Shown here piece by piece: positions 1 through 8,825 of a stretch of DNA of 64,000 nucleotides. The DNA is from Gordonibacter massiliensis (ex Traore et al. 2017) (GTDB lineage Bacteria > Actinomycetota > Coriobacteriia > Coriobacteriales > Eggerthellaceae). Where the stretch lies: the NCBI GenBank assembly GCA_900170005.1, contig LT827128.1, positions 992,001 through 1,056,000 of the forward strand. The letters run 5' to 3'. The notes under the pieces are model-generated. The model ran no database searches and was not told the DNA's origin. It saw nothing but the letters and a program-made list of their open reading frames with translations. Both the position numbers and the translations under genes were made by a program. How positions within the stretch are numbered: position 1 is the first letter of the stretch; each line of letters begins with the position of its first letter.

Positions 1-74
1 GGTGTTCGCTTTGCTGGCGGATGCCCCGCACCCAACATCGTAGGTCGTACTCTGTTCGGTCCGCCCGCCAAGTT

Positions 75-129
75 GTCATCCTGAGCGGAGGCCGAAGGCC
101 GGAGTCGAAGGATCCCGCGCGGCGCCAGC
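75..129. repeat. Dispersed palindromic repeat, copy 1
   Basis: This copy begins GTCATCCTGAGC and continues through GAGTCGAAGGATCCCGCG to GGCGCCAGC. The same blocks recur near 42437 and 47796. It lies just beyond the 3' end of the first gene. Bases 1-154 hold nothing else I can support. Confidence 0.7.
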
Positions 130-154
130 AGGCCGCCCCTACGAGGGCGCACCG

Positions 155-958
155 TCACTTCTTCCCGTACACGCTCATGTTCTGCATGCGCGATTGCAGG
201 AAGCTGTCGGGGAAGTGCTCGTCGAAGAACCGCTGCTCCCAGGTGGTCGCGGGGATGCCCACGGCGCGCTGGCCCTCGCGGTCGAGCGCCAGCACCGTCA
301 CCACCACGTCGATCGCCAAGAGAACGGTCATGACCGCCGTGACGGCGCGAACGAGCGTGTTCTTGGCGTTCACGTGCGAGAACACTTGTTTCACGAAGGG
401 CAGGATGACGCGCACCCACACCAGTCCCAGAAGGCCCCACATCATGCCGAACGCGAAGTTCGTGCGCCCGTTGATGGAGCCGAACGTGCCCGTGTAGTCC
501 CAGGCGATGGCGCCCCAGAAGAACTCCATGCCCCAGCTGGTCACGTACTCCAGCGCCGAGCCCACCACCATGGCCCCCAGGAATATCACCAGGTTGTGCG
601 AATGGTAGAAGCGGTTCAAGAACAACGTCAGCGCCACGGCTCCCACGCCGTAGATGGGGGAGAAGGGGCCCCACACGAGCCCCGCCCGGCTCTCCAAGCC
701 GCCGTAGACGATGGCGTGGAACGCGGTCTCCACCACGAGGCCGAACACGCTGCCTCCCAGAAACAGCCAGAACAAGGTGAAGAAATCGAGGCGCAGGTAG
801 CCGGCGTTGTGGAACACCTGGGCTTTGACCTCCTGCTTCACCTCGCGAAGCAGGCCGTATCCCTCGGCGTCGCCCGGGCGCGCGGACGCCGCCCCGCTGG
901 GGGCGGAAGAGTCGCCCTCCGCTTCGAGCGAACCCGGGTTTTTCGATTCTTTCTCCAT
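155..958 (-). CDS. Putative ABC-transporter-type (CmpB-like) membrane protein
   Basis: This is a 267-residue integral membrane protein. A charged N-terminal tail of about 50 residues is followed by four or five hydrophobic segments with the glycine- and aromatic-rich pattern of the putative ABC transporter permease family PF06541 (segments like FWLFLGGSVFGLVVE and VWGPFSPIYGVG). No ATPase gene is adjacent, so a transport role is only inferred from the family name. The ATG at 958 is chosen because GAGGA sits about 8 bases upstream; an in-frame TTG lies 15 bases further out. ACTATA at 991-996 reads as a TATAGT -10 box on this strand. The gene is divergent from the ferrochelatase gene. Confidence 0.7.
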   Translation of the reverse strand: MEKESKNPGSLEAEGDSSAPSGAASARPGDAEGYGLLREVKQEVKAQVFHNAGYLRLDFFTLFWLFLGGSVFGLVVETAFHAIVYGGLESRAGLVWGPFSPIYGVGAVALTLFLNRFYHSHNLVIFLGAMVVGSALEYVTSWGMEFFWGAIAWDYTGTFGSINGRTNFAFGMMWGLLGLVWVRVILPFVKQVFSHVNAKNTLVRAVTAVMTVLLAIDVVVTVLALDREGQRAVGIPATTWEQRFFDEHFPDSFLQSRMQNMSVYGKK

Positions 959-1069
959 TCGTCCGTTCCTCAAAGGGCCGATAGGGATAAACTATAGCAG
1001 ATTTACCACGTATGACTGGAACCGTTTCGCTTCGGCGACCTGCCCGGAGCCGGGAAGGGGATCGATATC

Positions 1070-2086
1070 GTGCAAGCTGGGGACCGCACCGGAATCCTCC
1101 TGGTGAACACCGGCACGCCGGCCGAGCCGCGGCCGCGCGCCGTGCGGAAGTACCTCGCCCGGTTCCTCATGGATCCGCGCATCGCGCCCATGAACCGTCT
1201 GGGCTGGTGGTTCGTCCTCCACCTGTTCATCCTGCCCAAGCGCGGCCGGGCGTCGGCCGAGAAGTACGGCAAGATCTGGACGGAGGAGGGCTCGCCCTTC
1301 ACGGTGGCCCACGACAAGCTCGCGCGCGGTTTGGACGCGCAGCTCGCCGACGAGGGCCACGACGCCGTCGTGCGCTGCGCCATGAGCTACAGCGCTCCGT
1401 TCGTGGACGATGTCGTGCGCGAGCTGAGGGATGCGGGCTGCACGCGCCTGGTCGTGCTGCCGCTCTACCCGCAGAGCGCCCATTCCACCACGGGATCGGT
1501 GTCGGACAGCGTGGAGCGCGCGCTGAAGAAAGCGCGCTGGGACGCGCCGTGCGACTTCGTGTACAACTACCACGACGACCCCACCTACGTGCGCGCCATC
1601 GCCGCGTCCATCAAGCACGCCGGGTTCGACCCCGACGCGGACGACAAGGTGCTGTTCTCGTTCCATTCCATCCCGCTCGTCGACATCGAGGCGGGCGACA
1701 CCTACGAGCTGCAGACGGGCGCGTCGAGCCTCCAGATAGCCGGCGAGCTGGGCATCGAGCGCAACCGCTGGACCATCGGCTACCAGTGCCGCTTCGACAA
1801 GGGTCGCGAGTGGCTTTCGCCGTTCACGCGCGACGTGCTGGCGCGCTGGGCCGAGGCCGACGTCGGCCGCGTGTTCTTCGTGTGCCCGAACTTCGCCGTG
1901 GACTGCCTCGAGACGCTCTACGACATCGAGCACGAGCTGAAGCCGTATTATTTCGACCAGGTCAGGAAGGCCGGCCGCGAGCCGCGCGAAGACGATTTCG
2001 CGTACGTGCCCTGCCTCGACAAGAGCCGCGCGCACGTGAAGGTGCTCGCCGACGTGCTGCGCCCCCATGTGGAAGGAGGCCGCTGA
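1070..2086 (+). CDS. hemH: Ferrochelatase (heme or coproporphyrin type)
   Basis: The product inserts Fe2+ into a porphyrin at the end of heme synthesis. The 338-residue length is normal for the family. It opens with GILLVNTGTP, carries LFSFHSIP with the expected catalytic histidine near residue 199, and has the acidic DCLETLYDIE segment near the C-terminus. The GTG start follows an AAGGGGATC ribosome site. No other heme gene is in the window, so whether it acts on protoporphyrin or coproporphyrin cannot be decided here. Its stop overlaps the coaBC start (TGATG), so the two are probably co-translated although their pathways are unrelated. Confidence 0.93.
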   Translation: MQAGDRTGILLVNTGTPAEPRPRAVRKYLARFLMDPRIAPMNRLGWWFVLHLFILPKRGRASAEKYGKIWTEEGSPFTVAHDKLARGLDAQLADEGHDAVVRCAMSYSAPFVDDVVRELRDAGCTRLVVLPLYPQSAHSTTGSVSDSVERALKKARWDAPCDFVYNYHDDPTYVRAIAASIKHAGFDPDADDKVLFSFHSIPLVDIEAGDTYELQTGASSLQIAGELGIERNRWTIGYQCRFDKGREWLSPFTRDVLARWAEADVGRVFFVCPNFAVDCLETLYDIEHELKPYYFDQVRKAGREPREDDFAYVPCLDKSRAHVKVLADVLRPHVEGGR

Positions 2087-3309
2087 TGGCCGGTGAGGAA
2101 AGCCGCGCGAACGCGTCGCAGAAAACGGTGCTCGTGGGCGTGACGGGCTGCATCGCGGCGTACAAGAGCTGCGAGATCGTGCGCCTTCTGCAGAAGGCCG
2201 GCGTGCGGGTGAAGGTGGTCATGACCGAGCATGCCACCGAGTTCGTGGGCCCCACCACGTTTCGCGCTCTCACGCACGAGACGGTGGCCGTGGGCCTGTT
2301 CGACGATCCGTCCGACCCCATACACCACGTGTCGCTGGCGCAGGAGGCCGACGTGTTCCTCATCGCGCCGTGCACGGCCAACGTCATCGCGAAGATCGCG
2401 AACGGACTGGCCGACGATCTGCTCACCACGACGGCGCTGGCCTGCACCTCGCCGCTCGTCATCGCGCCCGCCATGAACGTGAACATGTACGAGAACGCGG
2501 CGACGCGCTACAACATCGGCAAGCTGCACATTCGCGGCGCGCGCATCGTCGAGGCCGGAGACGGCTACCTGGCCTGCGGGGACGTGGGTCGCGGGCGCTT
2601 GGCGGAGCCGGCCGACATCGTGGCCGCCGTGCTGGAGGAGCTGGGCGTGAGCCGCGATCTGGCCGGACGTCGCGTGCTGGTCACGGCCGGGCCCACCGTG
2701 GAGCCCATCGATCCGGTGCGCTATATCTCGAACCACTCGTCGGGCAAGACCGGTTACGCCATCGCGCGGGCGGCGGCTCGGCGCGGGGCCGACGTCACGC
2801 TCGTGTCGGGCCCGACGGCGCTCGCGGCGCCCGAGGGCGTGCGCACGGTGCACGTGAAGACGGCGCGCGACATGCTGGCCGCCGCCGAGGAGGCCTTCCC
2901 GGCGGCCGACGTGGCCGTGTTCTCCGCAGCCGTGGCCGACATGCGCCCGAAGGAGCCCGCCGCGCGCAAGCTGAAGAAGGGCGAGCCCGGCGCCGACCTG
3001 GGCACCATCGAGCTTGTGGAGAACCCCGACATCCTGGCCACGCTCGGGGCGGCCAAGCGCGACGGGCAGGTGGTGGTGGTGGGCTTCGCCGCCGAGACGG
3101 AGAACGTCGTGGCCAACGCGCGGAAGAAGCTTGCGACGAAGCACGCCGACCTCATCGTGGGCAATCTGGTGGGCGAGGGCCGCGCCTTCGGCACCGACGA
3201 CAACGAGGTGTGGTTCGTCACCGCCGACGACGTGGACGAGCTTCCCCTCATGTCGAAGGAGCGCCTGGCCGACGCGATCCTCGATCGAGCCGTGCAGTTC
3301 TTCGGGTAG
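2086..3309 (+). CDS. coaBC: Bifunctional phosphopantothenoylcysteine decarboxylase / phosphopantothenate-cysteine ligase
   Basis: The 407-residue product makes 4'-phosphopantothenoylcysteine and decarboxylates it in coenzyme A synthesis. The N-terminal half is the FMN flavoprotein CoaC, with GVTGCIAAYK, APAMNVNMY and the ACGDVGRGR substrate-clamp cysteine region. The C-terminal half is CoaB, with VLVTAGPTVEPIDPVRYISN, SSGKTGYAIA and the FSAAVADMRP motif. The ATG overlaps the hemH stop and is served by GGAAGGAGG. It is full length. Confidence 0.97.
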   Translation: MAGEESRANASQKTVLVGVTGCIAAYKSCEIVRLLQKAGVRVKVVMTEHATEFVGPTTFRALTHETVAVGLFDDPSDPIHHVSLAQEADVFLIAPCTANVIAKIANGLADDLLTTTALACTSPLVIAPAMNVNMYENAATRYNIGKLHIRGARIVEAGDGYLACGDVGRGRLAEPADIVAAVLEELGVSRDLAGRRVLVTAGPTVEPIDPVRYISNHSSGKTGYAIARAAARRGADVTLVSGPTALAAPEGVRTVHVKTARDMLAAAEEAFPAADVAVFSAAVADMRPKEPAARKLKKGEPGADLGTIELVENPDILATLGAAKRDGQVVVVGFAAETENVVANARKKLATKHADLIVGNLVGEGRAFGTDDNEVWFVTADDVDELPLMSKERLADAILDRAVQFFG

Positions 3310-3397
3310 CACGTCGCTCTGGGCGGCGAGAGCGCGCATGCGAAACGCTTCGGCTCGATGCCGGATGCTTGCGACCGTTTCCGACGAGAGACGAGAA

Positions 3398-3421
3398 AAG
3401 CCCTTCAGAAGAGAAGGGCTT
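3398..3421. terminator. Hairpin terminator between coaBC and csp, first of two
   Basis: The arms AAGCCCTTC and GAAGGGCTT enclose a 6-base loop. The minus-strand transcript runs into TTTTC after the stem, and the plus-strand side is flanked by AAAA, so it may act in both directions between the convergent coaBC and cold-shock genes. Confidence 0.65.
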
Positions 3422-3425
3422 CATG

Positions 3426-3448
3426 AAAAAGGGCCGCATGAGCGGCCC
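3426..3448 (-). terminator. Intrinsic terminator of the cold-shock gene
   Basis: The arms GGGCCGC and GCGGCCC enclose a 4-base loop. On the minus strand a run of five T follows. This is a canonical intrinsic terminator 26 bases beyond the csp stop. Confidence 0.8.
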
Positions 3449-3474
3449 TTCGACGTTCTTAGGTGAGAATGGGG

Positions 3475-3678
3475 CTAGATGGTGTGGACCATCGTCGCCT
3501 GGCTCTTGCCGTTGTTGCCGACGGCGACGGTGAACTCGACATGCGCGTTCTCTTCAAGGGTCTTGAAGCCGTCGGTCTGGATCTCGCTGAAGTGGACGAA
3601 CAGATCGTCGCCGCCCTCCTGGGAGATGAAGCCATAGCCTTTGTCAGCGTTGAACCATTTAACTGTACCAGTAGACAT
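3475..3678 (-). CDS. csp: Cold-shock protein, CspA family
   Basis: This 67-residue single cold-shock domain protein acts as an RNA/ssDNA chaperone in the cytoplasm. RNP1 (KGYGFIS) and RNP2 (DLFVHFS) are both intact, and it opens with TGTVKWFN. It is a lone gene with its own terminators. The long upstream stretch leaves room for a structured 5' leader, as known for some csp mRNAs; I did not identify the promoter. Confidence 0.96.
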   Translation of the reverse strand: MSTGTVKWFNADKGYGFISQEGGDDLFVHFSEIQTDGFKTLEENAHVEFTVAVGNNGKSQATMVHTI

Positions 3679-4018
3679 GCAAACCTAACTTTCTGCCCCG
3701 AAGGGCAACAACGGGCAGGACAGGCACGCGCCTGTGACCCCTGCCAACAACAGCGGCACTGTGCCGCGTCAACCAGTGTACGCGCTCGCGCCCCTTATTC
3801 CGTCGCGGTTCGAATAAAAGACGCTTGCACACGCCATCCACACGTTTGGACTCGCGCCCGGCGCTCGTGCTCCGTGGTTCGAGTGCGAGAGTCGCCTTCG
3901 AACGGCTCGCGCGCGCTATTGGCGAAGCTCGCCCGCCTTGCTTGGTGCGCGGTTGTGCGTTTGCGCAATTCTGTTTGGCGAAATCGAACAATAATCGAGG
4001 AAGATGGCAAATTCCATC
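3679..4018. other. Intergenic stretch between csp and tRNA-Pro
   Basis: These 340 bases hold no credible reading frame on either strand. The part next to csp is the probable cold-shock 5' leader, with a CTGCCCCGAAGGGCA hairpin at about 3692. No other element is supported. Confidence 0.5.
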
Positions 4019-4047
4019 TTGAAATACGCGACAACTAACGGTAATAT
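4019..4047 (+). promoter_or_regulatory. Promoter of tRNA-Pro
   Basis: TTGAAA at 4019-4024 and TAATAT at 4042-4047 are separated by exactly 17 bases. This near-consensus sigma-70 promoter would start transcription at about 4054, some 45 bases before the tRNA. Confidence 0.8.
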
Positions 4048-4098
4048 GGTCAAGCTGTCTTGCGAGGGAGCATGTCAAGAACCTTCGCGAACGCACAA

Positions 4099-4175
<77 letters not shown>

Positions 4176-4182
4176 GCAACTT

Positions 4183-4217
4183 AACGGGCCGCGAGCGAAT
4201 CTCGCGGCCCGTTCTTA
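4183..4217 (+). terminator. Terminator of tRNA-Pro
   Basis: A 13-base-pair stem (AACGGGCCGCGAG with CTCGCGGCCCGTT) with a 5-base loop is followed by CTTATTC. It lies 7 bases after the tRNA. Confidence 0.85.
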
Positions 4218-4236
4218 TTCCCGGCTTATAGCCCCC

Positions 4237-5466
4237 CTATTTTCCGCATCCGTGCGCCCCTGCCGAAGCGACTCGGCTACGGGGAGTCCAAACCGCCGGA
4301 ACGTCCTCACCCGTCTTGGACAACGACGCCGTGCTGTTCTTGCGCGCCTTAGCCTCCAAAAGCTCCACCAGGTGGCTGCGGATCAGATTGGGGGAATCGA
4401 CCTTTGAAAAGGAAGCGAGTCCGTCTCGCATCGCCTGCATCTCGGCAGGACGCGATAGCAGGTCTGCTGCGAGTCGGGCCAGCTCTTTGACGTCGGAGCC
4501 TCCCTTCGCGCCGCCCTTTCGGACGAAGAAATCCAAGTTGGCCTCTTCACAGCCCGCCACGGCGTCGATCAGTATCAGGGGCACCCTTTTCACGGCGGCT
4601 TCGGTGATGCTGATGCCGCCAGGTTTCGTCAGGCACAGGTCGACGCTGTCCATGAGCAGGGACATATCTCGAACAAAGCCCCTGACATGGACGCGGGGAT
4701 TCGCGGCGTATCGCTTGGCAAGCCTTTTTTCCAAGCGCCGGTTCGTTCCGCACACGATGGAGATGTCGACGTCGGGCGGGGCCTCGGTCGCCAGGTGCCG
4801 GGCCAGCCTCGCCATCGGGCCGCAACCCATGCTGCCGCACATCATTGCCAGGTGCCTGTGGTGCGCGGGGATCCCGAGCGCCGCTTTCGCCTCGTCCCTA
4901 GAGACGCGACGATAGAATTCCGACCTCAGGGGAATGCCCACGCTGCGTATGCGTTCCTTGTCGATGGACTCGCATTCGAAGTCGTCGGCAAGCGATCGGT
5001 CGGGGATGAAGTACCGGTCGAGCTCGCTGTCCTTCGTGCAGGGATTGCAGGTGTAATCGGTGTTGACCAGGCAGGTCGTAACGCGCGGGCGATGCTTGCG
5101 CAGCACGCTCGTCAGCATCACGGCGGCGAACGCATGGGTGCAGACCACCGCATCGAATCTGCCCGTCTCGATGCGGCGATGGAGGGCATCCGTCCCCAGG
5201 GCGAAAAGCCGGTAGATGCCCGACTTCTTCCAGAACAGCTCCGGGTGCCTTTCGGAGAAACGGTACCCGAACCGGAACAACCAAGGGAAGCGCTTGTACA
5301 TGGTCGCATGTCCCCAGGACATGAATCGGGACAGCAGGGGGGAGACGAACCGGATGGCGTCGTCGATTTCGCAAACATCGCCGCATCGTTCGCCGTGCTC
5401 CTTGATCGCCCGAGCGCAGGAGTCGTGCCCCTGGCCGGTGCTGCAACTCAGAACGAGAACCTTCAT
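4237..5466 (-). CDS. MGDG-synthase-like glycosyltransferase
   Basis: This 409-residue GT-B fold enzyme opens with MKVLVLSCSTGQGHDSCARA, the motif of monogalactosyldiacylglycerol synthase and related processive diacylglycerol glucosyltransferases. The C-terminal half has the sugar-nucleotide segment KPGGISITEAAVKRVPLILID. It likely moves a sugar from a UDP-sugar to a membrane lipid at the inner face of the membrane. Its ATG overlaps the upstream acyltransferase stop (ATGA), so translation is coupled. Together the two could build an acylated glycolipid or glycosylated carotenoid; which one is not visible. Confidence 0.8.
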   Translation of the reverse strand: MKVLVLSCSTGQGHDSCARAIKEHGERCGDVCEIDDAIRFVSPLLSRFMSWGHATMYKRFPWLFRFGYRFSERHPELFWKKSGIYRLFALGTDALHRRIETGRFDAVVCTHAFAAVMLTSVLRKHRPRVTTCLVNTDYTCNPCTKDSELDRYFIPDRSLADDFECESIDKERIRSVGIPLRSEFYRRVSRDEAKAALGIPAHHRHLAMMCGSMGCGPMARLARHLATEAPPDVDISIVCGTNRRLEKRLAKRYAANPRVHVRGFVRDMSLLMDSVDLCLTKPGGISITEAAVKRVPLILIDAVAGCEEANLDFFVRKGGAKGGSDVKELARLAADLLSRPAEMQAMRDGLASFSKVDSPNLIRSHLVELLEAKARKNSTASLSKTGEDVPAVWTPRSRVASAGAHGCGK

Positions 5467-5951
5467 GCCTGCACCTCCGAGGCTCTTTTGGCCAAGGCCG
5501 CTTGCCGCTTTCTTCCGAGACGGGCAAGTCGCGGCCTGTTGCACCTTTGCGCCAATATGAAGGGGATGTTTCCCGCTGCGTACAGCACGGAGACGGTTGC
5601 TCCACCCGGCCCGGGCCAGAGAGCGATGCAATACAGACCCGCCAGGCACAGAAGCCCGTGGACGAGCTCTGCCACGCACGTCTCTTTCACCATTATGGGG
5701 AGCCTGCTTGCAGGATTCGCACCGAGTTTTTTCGAGGGCATGGCACCCGGCAAGATCCTGCTCATATCCGGCAGCTTGCCCTGCCACCGCTTTATCCCGA
5801 TGCGGTCGTACAGGCTCCCTTCGCGCTCGAAGCGGAAGCTGTGAAAGGGGAACCGTTCCTCGTTCAGCCAGCGTAGCGGAATCATCCTGCCCAGCACGAA
5901 AGACCCCGCGCCGATCACCGCCAAGTACGCCGTGCATTCGATTAGGTTCAC
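5463..5951 (-). CDS. Glycosyl-4,4'-diaponeurosporenoate acyltransferase-like membrane protein
   Basis: The 162-residue protein has an N-terminal hydrophobic segment, then the pattern of the CrtO acyltransferase family: RFPFHSFRFEREGSLYDRIGIKRWQGKLPDMSR, with a later VAELVH. In staphyloxanthin synthesis this family esterifies a glycosyl carotenoid, but homologues occur widely without carotenoid genes. The GTG at 5951 is preferred because GGGAGGA lies just upstream; the longer reading frame has no ribosome site. It is coupled to the glycosyltransferase by an ATGA overlap. No carotenoid synthesis gene is in the window, so the true acceptor is unknown. Confidence 0.72.
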   Translation of the reverse strand: MNLIECTAYLAVIGAGSFVLGRMIPLRWLNEERFPFHSFRFEREGSLYDRIGIKRWQGKLPDMSRILPGAMPSKKLGANPASRLPIMVKETCVAELVHGLLCLAGLYCIALWPGPGGATVSVLYAAGNIPFILAQRCNRPRLARLGRKRQAALAKRASEVQA

Positions 5952-6070
5952 AACGTCCTCCCTTCCCCCCGCGCAGGGGCGGCGTTGCATGGAAAAGAAA
6001 ACGACAGCCTGCCGACTTTTCCATCGTGGCACGGATCTGCGGACGCCGCATCGACGCCTGCCCGCTTATT

Positions 6071-6102
6071 AGACTGATATCAGTCTGTTTATGGGGAGTA
6101 TA
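6071..6102 (-). promoter_or_regulatory. Palindromic operator and -10 box upstream of the acyltransferase/glycosyltransferase pair
   Basis: AGACTGATATCAGTCT at 6071-6086 is a perfect 16-base palindrome. Immediately upstream on the minus strand is TATACT (6097-6102), so the palindrome covers about +4 to +19 of a transcript. This is the geometry of a repressor site. No regulator gene is adjacent. The rest of 5952-6277 holds no gene. Confidence 0.6.
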
Positions 6103-6277
6103 GGACGAGACGAGGTTCACGACCTCGAATATAGACCGACTTCAGACAATATTCACATACGGCATGGGCGGAGCAGGGATCGCAGCGTGATCGGGCGCTT
6201 CTTGCACCCTCGCGCGAGGGCGGCGAAGGGGAAGGAAGCGCGAGACGAGTGCGGACGTCAGAGGGAGCGGCTCGATC

Positions 6278-7177
6278 CTACAGCGCGGCTTCGACCTTGG
6301 GAGCGCGTTGTGCGCGGGGGAGGCGAAGCTTGCTTCCGCATTCGGCGTAGACGGCTCCGCCGATCACGAGGACGACGCCGGCCGCCTGCGCGCCGGAGAA
6401 GGGCTCGCCAAGCAGCAGGGCCGACAGCACCACGGCCGAAAGCGGTTCCAAATAGCCGCACACCGACACCGTTTGCGCGGGCAGGCCGCCCATGGCGGAG
6501 AAGTACAGGAAGCAGCCGAGGCCGGTGTTCACCATGCCCAGTACGAGAACAGGGGCCCAGTCCGTCGGCGAGAGCTGCACGGACAGCCCGCCGGTCGCGC
6601 CCATGAACACGGCCGCCACCACGAAGCTGAACACGAGCTGCACGGCCGAGCTCTCCAACCCCTCCACGTGCCGGGCCTTCTTCGTGAACACGACCATGAC
6701 CGCGTACATGACGGCCGACATGCCCCCGCAGAACAGGCCCCAGCCCGACGCGCCCGCACCGATCGCCTGGCCGTTCACCAACAGCACGCCTGCGAGCACG
6801 AGGCCGAACCCGAGGAGCTTCGTTTTGGTAAGGCGCTCGCGGAACAGCCACGGCGACAGCGCGGCCACGATGATGGGCCCGCAGTAGTACACGAGCGAGG
6901 CGGCCCCCACGCCCACGTGACGGTAGGCTTCGAACAGGAAGAGCCAGCTGGCTCCCAGGGCCGCGCCGGACACGGCGAGGCAGGCGAAGTCGCGCAGATG
7001 GCGATGGAACGTGATCCCGCGTCGCGAGCCGGCCAGCAGCGCAACCAGAAGCAGGCTGCCCAGAAGCGTGCGCAAAAGCACGATCTCGCAGCTGGCAAGG
7101 GCTATGCCGCTCGCCACGATGCCGTTGCTGCCGAACAGCAGCAACGCCCCCACGTACTTACCGTAATCCTTCGCCAC
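6278..7177 (-). CDS. EamA/DMT-family transporter
   Basis: A 299-residue membrane protein with ten hydrophobic segments arranged as two EamA repeats (first repeat about residues 7-133, second about 148-280). It has typical signatures such as GASWLFLFEAYRHVGVGAASLVYYCGPI and CGYLEPLSAVVLSALLLGEP. Family members export small metabolites, amino acids or drugs; the substrate here is unknown. It diverges from a LysR regulator that probably controls it. Confidence 0.88.
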   Translation of the reverse strand: MAKDYGKYVGALLLFGSNGIVASGIALASCEIVLLRTLLGSLLLVALLAGSRRGITFHRHLRDFACLAVSGAALGASWLFLFEAYRHVGVGAASLVYYCGPIIVAALSPWLFRERLTKTKLLGFGLVLAGVLLVNGQAIGAGASGWGLFCGGMSAVMYAVMVVFTKKARHVEGLESSAVQLVFSFVVAAVFMGATGGLSVQLSPTDWAPVLVLGMVNTGLGCFLYFSAMGGLPAQTVSVCGYLEPLSAVVLSALLLGEPFSGAQAAGVVLVIGGAVYAECGSKLRLPRAQRAPKVEAAL

Positions 7178-7410
7178 CGCTGCCTCGCCCTTTCGCTTCG
7201 CTTACCGGCCGCGCGATAGTTTCTCATAGAAGCAATCAGCACAAAAGCGAATGTTTTTCATAGTTAGCATGATAAAATCGCATAGAAAGAAACAGGGCGG
7301 AGCGCGGTCGGGAGTCGCGCGGGAACCAGGCTGCGAACAGGAGGGTTCGCGGTGCTCGAAAACTCAGGCGGCACGAGCGCCCGGACGGGTGGGAGAAGGT
7401 AGGTGGAGCC
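7178..7410. promoter_or_regulatory. Divergent control region between EamA and LysR genes
   Basis: An AT-rich patch in an otherwise GC-rich sequence contains three CATAG pentamers at 7225, 7259 and 7281. This is where LysR-type binding and the two divergent promoters would lie. I could not define -35/-10 boxes with confidence. Confidence 0.4.
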
Positions 7411-8277
7411 GTGGACGCGGCCATTCAGAAATACCGGGCGTTCGTCGCCACGGTGGAGTTGGGGAGCTTCACCAAGGCGGCGGAGGCGCTGTCGTACTCG
7501 CAGTCGGGCGTGAGCCGCATGGTGGCCGACTTGGAGCGGGAGTGGAAGGTGGCGCTGCTGGAGCGCGGACGGGGCGGGGTGCGCCTCACGTCCGAGGGCA
7601 CGAGGCTTCTGCCCCTCGTCCGCCGCGTGTGCGACGAGCATGCACGGCTGCAGGCGCAGGTGGACGATCTGAACGGCCTGCAGTCGGGCCTCATCCGCAT
7701 AGGGACGTTCTCCAGCGTGGCCACGCACTGGCTGCCGAACGTCATCAGCGCGTTCCAGAAGGACTACCCGAACATCGACTACGAGCTGCTGCTGGGGGAC
7801 TACGCCGAGATCGAGGAATGGGTGCGCGAAGGGCGGGTGGACTGCGGCTTCCTGCGCCTGCCCGCTTGCGCCGACCTCGAGGTGCTGCCGCTCGACCGCG
7901 ACGAGCTTTTGGCCGTGCTGCCCGAGGGGCACCGCCTCGCCTCGCGTGCGAGCGTGTCGGCCGCCGAGCTGTGCGAGGAGTCCTTCATGCTGCTGGAGAA
8001 GGGGGACAGCACCGCCGTGTCCGAGGTGTTCGAGCGCGACGGGCTGGCTCCGCGCGCCCATTTCACCACGTGGGACGACTACGCCATCATGGCCATGGTG
8101 GAGAGCGGCCTGGGCGTGAGCGTGCTGCCCGAGCTCATACTGCGCCGGGCGCCGTACCGCATCGTGGCCAAGCCGCTGGACGAGCCGGTCTTCCGCGCCA
8201 TCGGGTTGGTCCTGCGCAGCCGCGAGGCCGCCTCGCTCGCCACCCAACGCTTCCTGGAGTACCTGGACTGCCGATGA
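7411..8277 (+). CDS. LysR-family transcriptional regulator
   Basis: This 288-residue protein has an N-terminal winged helix-turn-helix (about residues 5-64, FVATVELGSFTKAAEALSYSQSGVSRMVADLE) and a LysR substrate-binding domain from about residue 90. The GTG start is set by the conserved N-terminus. It is divergent from the EamA gene, the usual arrangement for a regulator and its target exporter. The co-inducer is unknown. Confidence 0.92.
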   Translation: MDAAIQKYRAFVATVELGSFTKAAEALSYSQSGVSRMVADLEREWKVALLERGRGGVRLTSEGTRLLPLVRRVCDEHARLQAQVDDLNGLQSGLIRIGTFSSVATHWLPNVISAFQKDYPNIDYELLLGDYAEIEEWVREGRVDCGFLRLPACADLEVLPLDRDELLAVLPEGHRLASRASVSAAELCEESFMLLEKGDSTAVSEVFERDGLAPRAHFTTWDDYAIMAMVESGLGVSVLPELILRRAPYRIVAKPLDEPVFRAIGLVLRSREAASLATQRFLEYLDCR

Positions 8278-8412
8278 GCCCGGTCGTCTTCGTTTTGTGC
8301 GCTTGCATCACGAAGGCGCAACGCCCAGGATACGGTTGCCGCCTGCGACCTTCGCGGGCACGGTGCTTCCCTATGCTGTGAAGGCACAGTCCCCTCGGAA
8401 AGGAGCATCAGC

Positions 8413-8667
8413 ATGAGCATCATCGTGTGGATCGTCATCGGCGGGCTCGCCGGATGGGTGGCGGGCATGATCATGAAGTCGGAAGGCGGCCTGGTCAAGA
8501 ACATCGTCACCGGCATCGTGGGAGCCCTCATCGGAGGCTTCATCATGAGCTTCTTCGGCGCGGAGGGGTTCACCGGGTTCAACCTGTGGTCGTTCGTGGT
8601 GGCGTTGATAGGGTCGGTGGTGCTCATCGCCCTCATCAACCTCGTCACGAGGAGAACCGCCTCGTAA
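8413..8667 (+). CDS. GlsB/YeaQ/YmgE-type stress-response membrane protein
   Basis: The 84-residue protein has three hydrophobic segments and Gly-rich repeats (IIVWIVIGGLAGWVAGMIMK, IVTGIVGALIGGFIMSFFG) typical of transglycosylase-associated/GlsB proteins. These are small inner-membrane proteins induced by stress with no settled biochemical role. AAAGGAG lies 10 bases upstream. It is a single-gene unit followed by two strong hairpins. Confidence 0.9.
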   Translation: MSIIVWIVIGGLAGWVAGMIMKSEGGLVKNIVTGIVGALIGGFIMSFFGAEGFTGFNLWSFVVALIGSVVLIALINLVTRRTAS

Positions 8668-8715
8668 GGGCGCTTGGAGCCGATCGGCCCGCCGCGAGGG
8701 CGGGCCGATCCGATA

Positions 8716-8749
8716 GAGGGCCGGACCCCGTCGGGGGTCCGGCCCTCTT
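8716..8749 (+). terminator. Terminator after the GlsB-like gene
   Basis: A 14-base-pair stem (GAGGGCCGGACCCC with GGGGTCCGGCCCTC) with a 4-base loop is followed by TT. A second long hairpin at 8682-8710 precedes it. The pair can also insulate the convergent DUF4179 gene. Confidence 0.75.
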
Positions 8750-8825
8750 CGCGTAGGTGGGCGCTCTGAGCCCGGAACGCTTGGGACGGCGTGCGCTCTT
8801 CGCTCGTCTCACGCAGCCTTTCGCG

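Noticed and set aside
1012-2085. In-frame extension upstream of coaBC
   Set aside because: It is a shadow of hemH; coaBC has a strong ribosome site at 2086 and the conserved N-terminus begins there.
5467-6120. Long N-terminal extension of the glycosyltransferase frame
   Set aside because: It overlaps the acyltransferase gene and shows no family similarity; MKVLVLSCSTGQGHD is the true start.
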